A DNA stretch of 57,177 nucleotides, taken from Acidimicrobiia bacterium (GTDB lineage Bacteria > Actinomycetota > Acidimicrobiia > Acidimicrobiales > AC-14). Position 1 is the first letter of the stretch. The number at the start of each line of letters is the position of its first letter. This document shows positions 42,776 through 52,833 of the stretch, one piece after another. The translations under genes and the position numbers were made by a program. The notes below the pieces were generated by a model. That model saw only the letters and a program-made list of their open reading frames with translations, was not told the origin of the DNA and did not search any database. The stretch spans positions 1 through 57,177 of the forward strand of contig JAHFUP010000026.1 of assembly GCA_023265025.1 (NCBI GenBank). The letters are read 5' to 3'.

Positions 42776-43636
42776 TCAGGCGAAGGACAGGCAGGTGACG
42801 GGCGGGCCGGCGGCGACCGTCGCCCACGAGCCGCCGGCGTCGTCGGAGAGATAGACCCGGCCGGCGAAGGTGCCGAGGGCGGCCAAGTCGCCGTCGGCGA
42901 CCAGGCAGAACGTGTCGACGGTGCCAGGGAAGGTGCCGGGGAGGCCGATCGACGTGCGCCGGAAGGGCCCGCCGCCATGCAGCGGCCGGCGGTAGACGGC
43001 GGCCCGGTCGCCATCGGGACCGGTGGACACCGACATGAGTACGGTGTCGCCGGCCACGGCCACGGCCCGGGCGTAGGTGGCCGCGAGGCCGTCGTCGACC
43101 ACGGTCCAGGAGTCGCCGGCGTTGGTGCTGACCGCCAGGCCGCGAGCCGTGGCCGCGAGCACGGTGCCGTCTGGAGCGACGACGACCTGATGGACGTCGA
43201 GGTGGATGTCGAGTGTCGGCTCCCACGACGCGCCGGCGTCGGTGGAGCGCAGGACGCCGCCGACGTGGACGTTGACGTAGATCGTCCCGTCGGGGCCGGC
43301 GGCGAGCGTGCGGACGTCGGCCGGCGCCCCCCACGGCGTGTACCAGGCGTCGCGCCCCGGAGCGTCGTCGAACGAGGCCACCCGCTCGCCCGCCGGCAGC
43401 CGGACGAGGTGGCCCTCGACCGTCCCCACCAGGGCGCCGCCGTCGAGGGGCAGGACGCAGGTCCCCAGGGGCGCGTCGATCGGCTCGCCGAGCCATTCGC
43501 CGTCCCGCCAGACGGCCCGGCCCTCGACCAGCGCCAGCCCGCCGGCCAGGGCGTTGACCGGCCGGCCGTCGAGCTCGGTGTGGCCGTCGTCGACCCGGTG
43601 CAGGCCGGCGGCCGTCCCGACCAGCAAACTGCTCAC
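42776..43636 (-). CDS. Propeller protein with YCF48/BNR-type repeats
   Basis: 286 aa from GTG 43636, overlapping the pirin stop (GTGA). It has repeats like LAAGPDGTIYVNVHVGGVLR, STDAGASWEPTL, VVVAPDGTVLAATARGLAVS, TNAGDSWTVVDDGL, DDAGGSWATVA. These are Asp-box (S-x-D-x-G-x-S-W) turns of a BNR or photosystem II assembly (Ycf48)-like propeller. No signal peptide or catalytic set of a sialidase is visible, so it is likely a soluble binding protein. Co-translated with pirin, meaning unknown. Confidence 0.7.
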   Translation of the reverse strand: MSSLLVGTAAGLHRVDDGHTELDGRPVNALAGGLALVEGRAVWRDGEWLGEPIDAPLGTCVLPLDGGALVGTVEGHLVRLPAGERVASFDDAPGRDAWYTPWGAPADVRTLAAGPDGTIYVNVHVGGVLRSTDAGASWEPTLDIHLDVHQVVVAPDGTVLAATARGLAVSTNAGDSWTVVDDGLAATYARAVAVAGDTVLMSVSTGPDGDRAAVYRRPLHGGGPFRRTSIGLPGTFPGTVDTFCLVADGDLAALGTFAGRVYLSDDAGGSWATVAAGPPVTCLSFA

Positions 43637-44355
43637 GCCCCCAGCTCCCAGATGAGGATTTCGGCGCCGTCGACCGGGTCGGCTACCAGGGAGGGCGAGC
43701 CGGCGGCGGTGAGGCGCACGGCGTCGCCGGCCTCCAGCCGGCCGGCGCCGTCCAGCGTCAGCGCGCCGCGGGCCACGAACACATGGGCCATCCGAGCATC
43801 CGGCACCGACACCGTCTGGCCGGGGAGTAACCGGCCGCCCCACAGCACAGCGTCACGCTGGCGGATGGAGATGGCGGCGTCATGCCCACGGCCCGACGCG
43901 ATCGGCACCAGGCCGCCCTGGCCCAACTCGCCGTTGATGTCGAGCTGTTCGTAGCCCGGATCGACCCGCTCGGTGTCGGGCAGCACCCACATCTGGACGA
44001 AGTGCACGTCGGCGTCGCCCCGGGGGTTCATCTCCGAGTGCCAGATGCCCCGGCCCGCGCTCATGCGCTGGGCCAGTCCCGGATACAGCAGGCCCTTGTG
44101 GCCGGTCGAATCCTTGTGCTCGAGTTCGCCGGCGAGCACCCAGGTGACGATCTCCATGTCCTGGTGCGGGTGGGTGGAGAAGCCGGTGCCGGCCCGCACG
44201 ATGTCGTCGTTGTTGACGAGGAGGAGCCCGTGGCCGGTGTTGGCGGGGTCGTAGTGGCGGGAGAAGCTGAAGGAGTGATGCGACTCGAGCCAGGGCAGGC
44301 GGGTGTGGAACCGGTCGCCCGCCCGCCGCACGTCGACAGCTGCAGAAGTAGTCAT
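43633..44355 (-). CDS. Pirin family protein (bicupin)
   Basis: 240 aa from ATG 44355. The first cupin domain has GFSTHPHQDMEIVTWVLAGE (two metal His), RMSAGRGIWHSEMNP (third His and Glu), then a Gln-rich second half ending AEILIWELG. Bacterial pirins are iron enzymes of the quercetinase type or redox sensors. It precedes the propeller gene in a two-gene operon. It is divergent from the SGNH hydrolase gene, about 68 bases away. Confidence 0.9.
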   Translation of the reverse strand: MTTSAAVDVRRAGDRFHTRLPWLESHHSFSFSRHYDPANTGHGLLLVNNDDIVRAGTGFSTHPHQDMEIVTWVLAGELEHKDSTGHKGLLYPGLAQRMSAGRGIWHSEMNPRGDADVHFVQMWVLPDTERVDPGYEQLDINGELGQGGLVPIASGRGHDAAISIRQRDAVLWGGRLLPGQTVSVPDARMAHVFVARGALTLDGAGRLEAGDAVRLTAAGSPSLVADPVDGAEILIWELGA

Positions 44356-44422
44356 ACGTTCAACCAACCGCTCCCGGCGCGTACAATTCCCCCGGCATCC
44401 TACGGCGACTGGAGGCTCTGAG

Positions 44423-45130
44423 GTGTCGGTGCTCGGGTGGCTGGCCCGCCGGATCCATCCCGGCCTCCGACACGTGCACGGCCAGGTCGCCCGTTATGCC
44501 GCCGAGTGGGACGAGGCGAACGGCGTGGCCCTCGGCGCCGGCGGGCCGCTGTGGGTCGTCCTCGGCGACTCGACCGCCCAGGGCATCGGCGCGCCGAGCG
44601 CCCAGGACGGCTACGTCGGCCAACTCCGCCGCGCCCTGGACGACGGCTCGGCCGACCCGTGGCGGGTGGTGAACCTGTCGAAGTCGGGCGCACTGGCCGC
44701 CGACGTGCTCGACCGCCAGCTGCCGGCGCTGGCCGCGCTGGTCCCGGCGCCCGACCTCGTGACCTGCGCCATCGGGGCCAACGACGTCGTACGGCGCACG
44801 CCGGCGGACGTTCTCCACCGCCAGTTCCGGGACATCATGGCCAGGCTCCCCGCGCGGGCGGTGATCGCCACCCTGCCCCAGGGACTGAGCCGGGCCCGCA
44901 CCGAGGCCGCCAACCGGGTCATACGACAGGAGGCGCCGGCGGCCGGCCTCGTCGTGGCCGACGTGTGGGTCCGCACCGGACCGCCGTGGCGGGGCAAGTA
45001 CGCCCAGGACGGGTTCCATCCGGGGGCGCTCGGCTACGCCGACTGGGCCGCGGCGTTCGCCGCCGTGCTACCCCCACGTTCCCCGGACCCGAAGCATCCG
45101 CCGCACCGCCTCGGCTCCGGAGAATCGTGA
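44423..45130 (+). CDS. SGNH/GDSL hydrolase
   Basis: 235 aa from GTG 44423, GGAGG 7 bases upstream. All SGNH blocks: WVVLGDSTAQGIG (Ser 50), a Gly block (SGALAADVL), CAIGANDV (Asn), and the C-terminal QDGFHPGALGYADWA with Asp and His. No signal peptide, so an intracellular esterase or lipase for short acyl chains. The spacer before it has the pirin gene diverging. The gene ends 100 bases before the TetR operator. Confidence 0.9.
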   Translation: MSVLGWLARRIHPGLRHVHGQVARYAAEWDEANGVALGAGGPLWVVLGDSTAQGIGAPSAQDGYVGQLRRALDDGSADPWRVVNLSKSGALAADVLDRQLPALAALVPAPDLVTCAIGANDVVRRTPADVLHRQFRDIMARLPARAVIATLPQGLSRARTEAANRVIRQEAPAAGLVVADVWVRTGPPWRGKYAQDGFHPGALGYADWAAAFAAVLPPRSPDPKHPPHRLGSGES

Positions 45131-45174
45131 AGGCCCCAGCCATTGATGTGCGGCTCCGCCGGCCCGCAACTACA

Positions 45175-45198
45175 GTGTAACCAACCGGTTGGTTACAC
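45175..45198. promoter_or_regulatory. Perfect 24-bp palindrome, TetR operator
   Basis: GTGTAACCAACC (45175-45186) and its exact complement GGTTGGTTACAC (45187-45198). TACAGT at 45171-45176 may be the -10 box of the TetR gene, so binding would block its own transcription. The half site TAACCAACC is of the type bound by TetR dimers. Confidence 0.85.
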
Positions 45199-45231
45199 GT
45201 CCACAGATTCTTTCCCGCGGAGGGCAGACGC

Positions 45232-45846
45232 ATCAGCCAACCGACGCCCGAGCCCGCCAGCGCCGAGCGCATCCTCGCCGCAGCCATCGAGGAGTTCGTC
45301 GACCACGGCCTGGCCGGCGCCCGGGTGGACCGGATCGCCGAGCGGGCCGGGGTCAACAAGCAGCTGCTCTACCGCCACTTCGGGAGCAAGGACGGACTGT
45401 TCGACGCCGCCGTTCGGGCCATGGTCGGCCGCTTCGACGACATCCGCCGCACGCTGCCCGACAGCCTCGAAGCTCGCCTGCCGTACTACTTCGAACGGGC
45501 CACCGACGACCAGCAGTGGATCCGCCTCCTGGAGTGGGAGGCGCTCCAGACCGGTGCGGGGCCGGCGGTGAACGAGGAGGAGCGCCGCGCCCACATGCAG
45601 CGGGCGGTCGACGCCGTGCGGGCCGACCAGGCCGCCGGGCTCCTGCCCGCCGACCTCGACGCCGGCCAGCTCTTCCTCTCGTTCCAGGCCCTGTCTGCCC
45701 ACCCCTCGGCGTTCCCGCAGATGACCCGTTTCATCACCGGCATGCAGCCGACCGACCCCGCGTTCCGGGCGCAGCGGGCCGAGTTCCTCCGGCGGCTCGG
45801 CCGCCATCTGGCGGCTGCGGCCGGCGCCGGCCCTCCGAACCCGTAG
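45232..45846 (+). CDS. TetR family repressor, apparently with an ATC start
   Basis: About 205 aa. The HTH (ERILAAAIEEFVDHGLAGAR, VDRIAERAGVNKQLLYRHFG) needs sequence well upstream of the first standard start in frame (GTG 45325), which would cut off helix 1. Upstream the frame has no ATG, GTG or TTG before the operator; ATC at 45232 lies 7 bases after GGAGG (45220-45224) and gives ISQPTPEPASAERILAAA, just like a normal TetR N-terminus. So either a rare ATC start or a single wrong base. The C-terminal ligand domain (LLEWEALQTGAG...) is TetR_C-like. It represses itself through the 45175 palindrome. Confidence 0.8.
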   Translation: MSQPTPEPASAERILAAAIEEFVDHGLAGARVDRIAERAGVNKQLLYRHFGSKDGLFDAAVRAMVGRFDDIRRTLPDSLEARLPYYFERATDDQQWIRLLEWEALQTGAGPAVNEEERRAHMQRAVDAVRADQAAGLLPADLDAGQLFLSFQALSAHPSAFPQMTRFITGMQPTDPAFRAQRAEFLRRLGRHLAAAAGAGPPNP

Positions 45847-45895
45847 ATACTTCGCGCCATGACCCGACGAAACCTGGGAGCTGCGTCATAGAGAG

Positions 45896-46483
45896 GTGAT
45901 GCATGGCGGACCGCTCGGCGCACGGTGGTCGGGGGACGACGGACGGGCATCGGTGCGCTGGGCCGGTCCCGCGCTGGCGGCGGTGGTGACGGACACGCCC
46001 CGGTTCGACGCCGACGCGGCCCGGCGGCTCGGGCTGTTCGCCTACAACGCGGCCAGGAAGTTCTTCCCGGACCGGGCCGACCTGGTCGAGGAGGCGGTGC
46101 AGGAGACGCTGGCCCGGACCTGCGAGCGGTGGGACCGCGCCAACCAGCGCGGGTGTCCTGAGGCGTGGGTGGTCAACACCGCCACCAACGTGTGCCGGGA
46201 GAAGCTGCGCGAAGAGGCCCGCGGTGCCCGCCCGTCCGGCGAGCGGCCGGCACCGGCCGACGGTGCCGACGACCTCGTGCGCGCCCAGCTTCTTGCGGAC
46301 GCGCTCCGCCGCCTCACGAGGCGCCAGCGCGTGGTGATCGTTTGGCGCTACCTCTTCGACTTCAGCGTCCAGGAGACCGCCGTCGCGCTCGGGCTGACCG
46401 AGTCCAAGGTCCGCGACGCCAGCCACAACGGCGTCGGTCGGCTCCGCAAACTACTGGGCGAAGAATGGGACGACCTGACATGA
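45896..46483 (+). CDS. ECF-type RNA polymerase sigma factor
   Basis: 195 aa from GTG 45896 (ATG 45899 next to it). Region 2 is DLVEEAVQETLARTCERWDR with AWVVNTATNVCREKLRE; region 4 is LRRLTRRQRVVIVWRYLFDF then SVQETAVALGLTESKVRDAS and a helix GVGRLRKLL. No extra C-terminal domain. It directs polymerase to a small regulon. Its stop overlaps the start of the next gene (ATGA), a sigma/anti-sigma arrangement. Confidence 0.9.
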   Translation: MMHGGPLGARWSGDDGRASVRWAGPALAAVVTDTPRFDADAARRLGLFAYNAARKFFPDRADLVEEAVQETLARTCERWDRANQRGCPEAWVVNTATNVCREKLREEARGARPSGERPAPADGADDLVRAQLLADALRRLTRRQRVVIVWRYLFDFSVQETAVALGLTESKVRDASHNGVGRLRKLLGEEWDDLT

Positions 46484-47535
46484 AGGGTTGGGAATCGCAA
46501 CTGCCGCCGACGTTCCCGATCGGCCGCCTCCACGACGAGGCCGTCCGCCAGGGCGAGGAGCGCAAGCGCCGGCGGGTCCGCCGGTACCAGCACGCGGTGA
46601 CCGGGCTGTGCGCCGTCCTGATCGCCGGCGTCGTGGTCGCCGTGGCCGGCCGGGACGACCCCGGTGAGCAGGTCCAGGCCGGTCAAACCTTGGACGGGGC
46701 GTTCCCGATCACCGCATCCAACGGGAAGATCGCCTTTCTCCGCAGCGCCGGCCCGATCGATCCCCCCAGCATCTGGGTCATGAACGATGACGGGAGCGAG
46801 CAGACCAAGATCGCCGAGACCACCCGGGGCCACAGCCTCACGTGGTCGCCCGACGGTATGCGGTTGGCCTTCGACGACGCCGGCGGCATCTACATCATCA
46901 ATGCCGACGGGAGTGGCGAGCGGCGGCTGCCGAACAGCTCCGGCCAGGAGCAGTGGCCGGCGTGGTCCCCGGACGGGACGCGACTCGCCTTCCGCGACCT
47001 CGGTAGCGGCGGTGGCATCCACGTCGCCAACATCGACGGGAGCGGCCGCCGGCGGTTGACCGGCGAGGACGCCGTGTCGCCGGCATGGTCGCCCGACGGG
47101 CGGAGGATCGCCTACGCGAAGCAGGACGGGATCTGGGTCATGGAAGCCGACGGCAGTAGACAGCGGCCGCTGGTGAGCGCCCCATACGTGGATTCGCCCG
47201 CGTGGTCGCCCGACGGCCTACGCATCGCCTTCCGTACCGGCACGGACATCTCGGCGGTCGACGTCGACGGCGGCCGCGCCCGGGCCCTGGCCAGCCCCGG
47301 TGGCACCGGCCTGGTGAACCCTGAGGGGAAGGGGGCCAACAAGCTGGCGGCCGGGGCGGGGCAGCCCGGTACGCCGCGATGGTCGCCCGATGGCACCAAG
47401 ATCGCCTACTACGTGCAACCGGCGGGCGACCACTGCAGCATCTGGGTGATGCGCAGCGACGGCAGCGCCCAGACCCGCCTGACGGACGGAACCATGTGCG
47501 ACCTCGACCCCACCTGGCAGCCGCGTATGCCGTAG
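46480..47535 (+). CDS. Membrane-anchored TolB-like (PD40) beta-propeller, possible anti-sigma factor
   Basis: 351 aa. A cytoplasmic N-terminus of about 40 Arg/Glu-rich residues, one membrane helix (AVTGLCAVLIAGVVVAVAG) and an outside six-bladed propeller with five WSPDG turns (LTWSPDGMRLAF, AWSPDGTRLAF, AWSPDGRRIAY, AWSPDGLRIAF, RWSPDGTKIAY) and D-x-G-S repeats. It overlaps the sigma gene stop. Anti-sigma factors of this layout (short N-terminus, one helix, sensor outside) hold ECF sigma factors at the membrane, but no zinc (ZAS) motif is present, so the binding mode would be new. The sensing domain would be the propeller. Confidence 0.8.
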   Translation: MKGWESQLPPTFPIGRLHDEAVRQGEERKRRRVRRYQHAVTGLCAVLIAGVVVAVAGRDDPGEQVQAGQTLDGAFPITASNGKIAFLRSAGPIDPPSIWVMNDDGSEQTKIAETTRGHSLTWSPDGMRLAFDDAGGIYIINADGSGERRLPNSSGQEQWPAWSPDGTRLAFRDLGSGGGIHVANIDGSGRRRLTGEDAVSPAWSPDGRRIAYAKQDGIWVMEADGSRQRPLVSAPYVDSPAWSPDGLRIAFRTGTDISAVDVDGGRARALASPGGTGLVNPEGKGANKLAAGAGQPGTPRWSPDGTKIAYYVQPAGDHCSIWVMRSDGSAQTRLTDGTMCDLDPTWQPRMP

Positions 47536-47564
47536 GTCCCCGACCGCGGGAAGATGCGGGGACG

Positions 47565-48158
47565 ATGGCCGTCGAGACGCACAAGGCCCGCCAGGCCGCC
47601 GGCACCCGCTCGCAGCTCGTCGCCGTGGGCCGCCGGCTGTTCGCCGAGCGGGGCTTCGCGGCGACGTCGACCGAGGAGATCGTGGCTCGGGCCGGCGTCA
47701 CCCGGGGCGCGCTCTACTACCACTTCAAGAACAAGGAGGATCTCTTCCGCGCCGTCCTCACCGAGGTGGAGGAGGCCATCCACGAGCGGGTGACGGCGGT
47801 CGCCATGGCCGAGGCCCAACCGTGGGACGGGCTGGTCGCCGGCTGCGGGGCCTTCCTCGACGCCTGCCTCGACCCGGCGGTGCAGCGCATCGCCCTCATC
47901 GACGCCCCCGCGGTCCTCGGGTGGGAGGTGTGGCGGCAGGTCGGCTCGGAGCACCGCTTCGGCATCTTCGTGACCGGCCTCAATTGGGCGATGGTCGCCG
48001 GCGACATCGAGGACCTGCCGGCGGTGCCGCTCGCCCACATGCTGCTGGGCGCCCTCAACGAGGGCGCGCTCTTCATCGCCCGGGCCGAGCGCAAGGCCGC
48101 GGCCCGTGACGAGGTGGCCGGCATCATCGACCGGCTCCTTGGCGGGCTCCGCCCTTGA
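47565..48158 (+). CDS. TetR/AcrR family regulator
   Basis: 197 aa from ATG 47565. HTH: GTRSQLVAVGRRLFAERGFA, TSTEEIVARAGVTRGALYYH, FKNKEDLFRAVL. Ligand domain with DGLVAGCGAFLDACLDPAVQ and LGALNEGALFIAR, as in TetR_C proteins of the AcrR group. The palindrome at 48192-48208, next to its 3' end and inside the promoter of the following gene, is the likely target. The same orientation makes it an upstream neighbour of the membrane protein gene. Confidence 0.9.
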   Translation: MAVETHKARQAAGTRSQLVAVGRRLFAERGFAATSTEEIVARAGVTRGALYYHFKNKEDLFRAVLTEVEEAIHERVTAVAMAEAQPWDGLVAGCGAFLDACLDPAVQRIALIDAPAVLGWEVWRQVGSEHRFGIFVTGLNWAMVAGDIEDLPAVPLAHMLLGALNEGALFIARAERKAAARDEVAGIIDRLLGGLRP

Positions 48159-48167
48159 TGAAAGACG

Positions 48168-48208
48168 TTGACGCCGGCATCCGGCCCGAATACATACTGT
48201 CTGTATGT
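48168..48208 (+). promoter_or_regulatory. Promoter with TetR-type palindrome over a leaderless start
   Basis: TTGACG (48168-48173), 19 bases, CATACT (48193-48198), then ATG at 48205 7 bases on. ACATAC-TGTCT-GTATGT (48192-48208) covers the -10 box, start point and start codon. A bound repressor would block it fully. The TetR gene at 47565 is the obvious candidate. Confidence 0.65.
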
Positions 48209-48636
48209 TGACGAGTGACGACCCCAGGCAAGCGGAGTTTCACCTGAGTGGCCCCGCCGGCGCCGCCGTCGGCCTGGGCCTCGCCCTCGTCATGATCGCC
48301 CCGATCGCCCTGTTCCTCTCGGAGCTGGCCGCCTTCCAGTTCCTGGCCGTGCAGCTCGGCTTCATCGGCGCCGTGTACTTCGGCTTCGCCGTGGTCGAGG
48401 GCAAGGTGCTGCCCCTCCTGCTGGAGTTCAACGTCGCCGGCGCCTTCATGATCGTGGGGGCCGCCGCGCTGTGGGCCGACTCGCCCGTCGTGCTCCTCGC
48501 CGGTTATGCGGCCCATGCCGTCTGGGACCTCGTCCACCACCCCCGGGCGGTCACCACGCCGGTGCGGGGCTGGTACCCGCCGTTCTGCGTGGTCTTCGAC
48601 CTCGTCCTGACCGCCTTCATCGCCATTCGCTTCTGA
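48205..48636 (+). CDS. Small four-helix membrane protein
   Basis: 143 aa from the leaderless ATG at 48205. Four hydrophobic helices (about 18-40, 45-66, 71-91, 95-111 and 123-142 as possible fifth) and a conserved-looking AHAVWDLVHHPRAV between the last two, which resembles a metal or heme-binding loop. I do not recognise the family. Its stop abuts the AlkA-type gene's stop on the other strand with no spacer. Control by the TetR upstream suggests a response to a drug-like or lipid signal. Confidence 0.75.
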   Translation: MLTSDDPRQAEFHLSGPAGAAVGLGLALVMIAPIALFLSELAAFQFLAVQLGFIGAVYFGFAVVEGKVLPLLLEFNVAGAFMIVGAAALWADSPVVLLAGYAAHAVWDLVHHPRAVTTPVRGWYPPFCVVFDLVLTAFIAIRF

Positions 48637-49545
48637 TTACTGGCCGGCGATTGACCGCAGCGGCATCCGTGGGCCGTGCCGGGGGGCGGCGCCGGCGCCG
48701 GCGCCGAGCAGGCGGAGGACCCGGCCCCGATGGCCCCGCCACGGTTCGAGTAGTTCCAGCATGCGGGCGTCGTCGCCCCGGGGCTCGCCGGCGAGGACCC
48801 ACGCCACCTGGTTGGGCAGGTGATAGTCGCCCACGCTGACCGCGTCGGCGTCGCCGAGCGCGACCGACGCCACCTCGGCCGCCGTCCACGGGCCGATGCC
48901 GGGGAGGGCGGTGAGGCGCCGGCGGGCGTCGTCGGGCGCCATGCCCACCGTCTCCTCCAGCCGGGCCGCGTAGGAGCAGGCCCGCGTAATCGTGTCGGCC
49001 CGCTTCCGCTCGACGTTGCAGCGGTGGAACGTCCACGACGGCGTGGCGGCCAGGACGGCCGGCGCCGGCGGCACCTTGAGCGTGGCCGCCGCCGGCCCGG
49101 GCGCCGGCTCCCCAAGGGTGCGGACGAGGCGGGCGTAGGACCGCCGGGCGTCGAGCCCGACGACCTTCTGCTCCAGGATGCTCGGTACGAGGGCCTCCAT
49201 GACCGCGGCCGACCGCCCGATACGGAGGCCTTGAAACCGGCGGTGCAGGTCGCCGACGACGCCGGCGCCGGGCACGAATCCGGCCTCGTCGTCGTCCGCG
49301 CCGATCAGGGCGGGGAAGGCGTCGAGCGCCCAGTCCCGGCCCGCCCCCCACGCCCGCATGGTGGCGGTGCCGTCCGCGGCCGAGACCCGGATGTGCGTGG
49401 TCGCCGGCCCCTCAGGCGTGCGGGTCGCCCGCCACACACCGGCCGGCTCGAAGCGCACCGACGGGTCGATGTGGCCCCGACGCAGCGGGAACAAGGTGAG
49501 CCGGAGGTCCACCGGGAGGGCCGGGGTGACGGTGCGCTCGGGCAT
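48637..49545 (-). CDS. AlkA-like DNA-3-methyladenine glycosylase
   Basis: 302 aa, ATG 49545. An N-terminal domain (PALPVDLRLTLFPLRRGHID) then a HhH-GPD glycosylase: MEALVPSILEQKVVGLDARR, LTALPGIGPWTAAEVASVAL (helix-hairpin-helix), GDADAVSVGDYHLPNQVAWV with the catalytic Asp in VGDYHL. It removes alkylated bases from DNA. Monofunctional because no hairpin Lys is present. It is followed by the aldehyde dehydrogenase gene on the same strand, 0 bases from its ATG to the next stop, but those are probably separate roles. Confidence 0.88.
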   Translation of the reverse strand: MPERTVTPALPVDLRLTLFPLRRGHIDPSVRFEPAGVWRATRTPEGPATTHIRVSAADGTATMRAWGAGRDWALDAFPALIGADDDEAGFVPGAGVVGDLHRRFQGLRIGRSAAVMEALVPSILEQKVVGLDARRSYARLVRTLGEPAPGPAAATLKVPPAPAVLAATPSWTFHRCNVERKRADTITRACSYAARLEETVGMAPDDARRRLTALPGIGPWTAAEVASVALGDADAVSVGDYHLPNQVAWVLAGEPRGDDARMLELLEPWRGHRGRVLRLLGAGAGAAPRHGPRMPLRSIAGQ

Positions 49546-50967
<1,422 letters not shown>

Positions 50968-51007
50968 GGTCCCGACGGTACTCAGTCGGCGGAGAGCCGC
51001 CATGTAC

Positions 51008-52063
51008 TCAGTCGGGGTAGACGTCGATCTCGGTCGCCTTGACCGACACCCACACCGGCCCCCCCTCGGCCAGGCGGAGGGCGCCGGCGCCGGCCGGCGT
51101 GAGCTCGGCGACGATGGCCGGCGCCCCTTCGATCTGCACCCGCACCCGGTCGCCTTCATGGTGGATCCCAACCGCCTCGCCGGCCCAGGCGTTGCGGGCG
51201 CTGCCCTCCGGCCGGCTGCGGTGCACGGTCACCGCACGGGGGTGGACCAGCGCGAACGCCGGCCCCCGCACGTCGCTGGCGATCGTCAGCGCCGACCCGC
51301 CGGCCACGACGAGCCGGCCCGCCTCGGCCGTCCCCCGGAACAGGTTCAGCCCCGCCAGCCGGGCGACCCACGCCGATCGGGGGCGGGTCGTGACCTCGGT
51401 GATCGGGCCCTGCTGGGTGATCCGGCCGTCCTCAAGGACGACGAGGCGATCGGCGAGGGCCATGGCATCGACGGGGTCGTGGGTCACGACCAGGCGGACG
51501 GCGGGAGAGCCGGCGAGCTGCTCCCGCAGCGCCCGCCGGAGCCGGCCCTTGGTCTCGACGTCGACCGCCGACAGCGGCTCGTCGAGCAGCAGGAGCTGCG
51601 GCTCGGTGGCCAGGGCGCGGGCGAGCGCCACCCGTTGGGCCTGCCCGCCGGACAGCGTCGCCGGCCGGCGGCCGGCGTGATCGCCGTCGATGCCGACCCG
51701 CTCCAGCCACTCGCCGGCCCGCCGGCGGGCCTCGGCCCGGCGCATCCCCTGGGCCCGGAGGCCGTAGGCGACGTTGTCCAGCGCGCTCAGGTGGGGGAAC
51801 AGCACGTTGTCCTGGAATACGACCGCCACCGGCCGTTCCTCGGGAGGCACGTGGACCCCGCCGGCGATGTCGTCCAGGACGCGGTCACCCAAGGTGACCC
51901 GGCCCCGGTCGGCCCGGACGAGGCCGGCGAGCGCCCGCAGCAACGTCGACTTGCCGGCGCCGTTGGGGCCGACGACGGCGACGACCTCGTCGGTCGACGC
52001 CTCCATGGTGACGTCGAGGTCGAGCGGCCCGAGGCGCAGCGCCAGCTCCGCGGTGAGGCTCAC
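51008..52063 (-). CDS. modC: Molybdate ABC transporter ATP-binding protein
   Basis: 351 aa from GTG 52063, overlapping the modB stop. Walker [13 protein letters not shown]-loop FQDNVLFPH, signature [15 protein letters not shown], Walker [13 protein letters not shown], switch His THD. The C-terminal third is a Mop/TOBE-like domain ([11 protein letters not shown]..., [20 protein letters not shown]), which binds oxyanions in ModC. ATPase of the importer, membrane-associated. Gene order modA-modB-modC. Confidence 0.92.
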   Translation of the reverse strand: MSLTAELALRLGPLDLDVTMEASTDEVVAVVGPNGAGKSTLLRALAGLVRADRGRVTLGDRVLDDIAGGVHVPPEERPVAVVFQDNVLFPHLSALDNVAYGLRAQGMRRAEARRRAGEWLERVGIDGDHAGRRPATLSGGQAQRVALARALATEPQLLLLDEPLSAVDVETKGRLRRALREQLAGSPAVRLVVTHDPVDAMALADRLVVLEDGRITQQGPITEVTTRPRSAWVARLAGLNLFRGTAEAGRLVVAGGSALTIASDVRGPAFALVHPRAVTVHRSRPEGSARNAWAGEAVGIHHEGDRVRVQIEGAPAIVAELTPAGAGALRLAEGGPVWVSVKATEIDVYPD

Positions 52064-52833
52064 CGGTGGCCGAGCCAGTTGCCCCGGAGGGCCACGAGCA
52101 CCGTGAGGGAGACGGCGAGCAGCACCACCGACAAGGCGATGGCGCTCTCAGGGCGGGATTGGAGGCCGGCGTAGATGGCGGTGGGCAGTGTGCGGGTGCG
52201 CCCGGGCAGGCTGCCGGCGAAGGTCACCGTGGCGCCGAACTCGCCCAGGGCCCGGGCCCAGCACAGGGCGGCGCCGGCGACGAGCGACGGGGCGACGAGA
52301 GGGACGGTCACCGTCCGGAACCGGTGCCACGGGCGGGCGCCCAGCGTGGAGGCGGCCTCCTCGTAGCGCCCGTCGAGCTGGCGCAAGCCGGCCTCGGCCG
52401 CGATGACGAGGAACGGCATGGCCACGAAGGCCTGGGCCAGCACGACCGCCTGCACGGTGAAGGGCAGCGGGAAGGCGGGCAGCGACCCGACGTGGGCGCC
52501 CACGAGGCCCCGCCGGCCGAACACCGACAACAGCCCCACGCCGCCCACCACCGGCGGCAGCACCATCGGCAGGGTCACCAGCGCCCGCACGACCGTCCGG
52601 CCGCGGAACGCCACCCGGGCCAGGACCCACGCCAGCGGAAGCCCCAGGACCATGGAGACGGCCAGCGCGCCCAGCGACGTGGCCAGCGACAGGCCGAGCG
52701 CCTCGCGGGCCTCGGGCGTGGCCAGCTCCGTGCCGATCGTCGACCACGGCGCCCGCTGCAGCAGCCCGGCGAGGGGCAGGACCATGAGGGCGACGGCCAC
52801 CGCGGCGGCCACGGGGACGGCGACGCGCCTCAC
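52060..52833 (-). CDS. modB: Molybdate ABC transporter permease
   Basis: 257 aa with about six membrane helices. The coupling helix EAA motif is EEAASTLGARPWHRFRTVTV and the permease start has ALGLSLATSLGALAVSMVLG and MVLPPVVGGVGLLSVFGRRG, typical of ModB/CysT. It forms the channel dimer. Start overlaps modA stop and its stop overlaps the modC start, so all three are coupled. Confidence 0.92.
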   Translation of the reverse strand: MRRVAVPVAAAVAVALMVLPLAGLLQRAPWSTIGTELATPEAREALGLSLATSLGALAVSMVLGLPLAWVLARVAFRGRTVVRALVTLPMVLPPVVGGVGLLSVFGRRGLVGAHVGSLPAFPLPFTVQAVVLAQAFVAMPFLVIAAEAGLRQLDGRYEEAASTLGARPWHRFRTVTVPLVAPSLVAGAALCWARALGEFGATVTFAGSLPGRTRTLPTAIYAGLQSRPESAIALSVVLLAVSLTVLVALRGNWLGHR

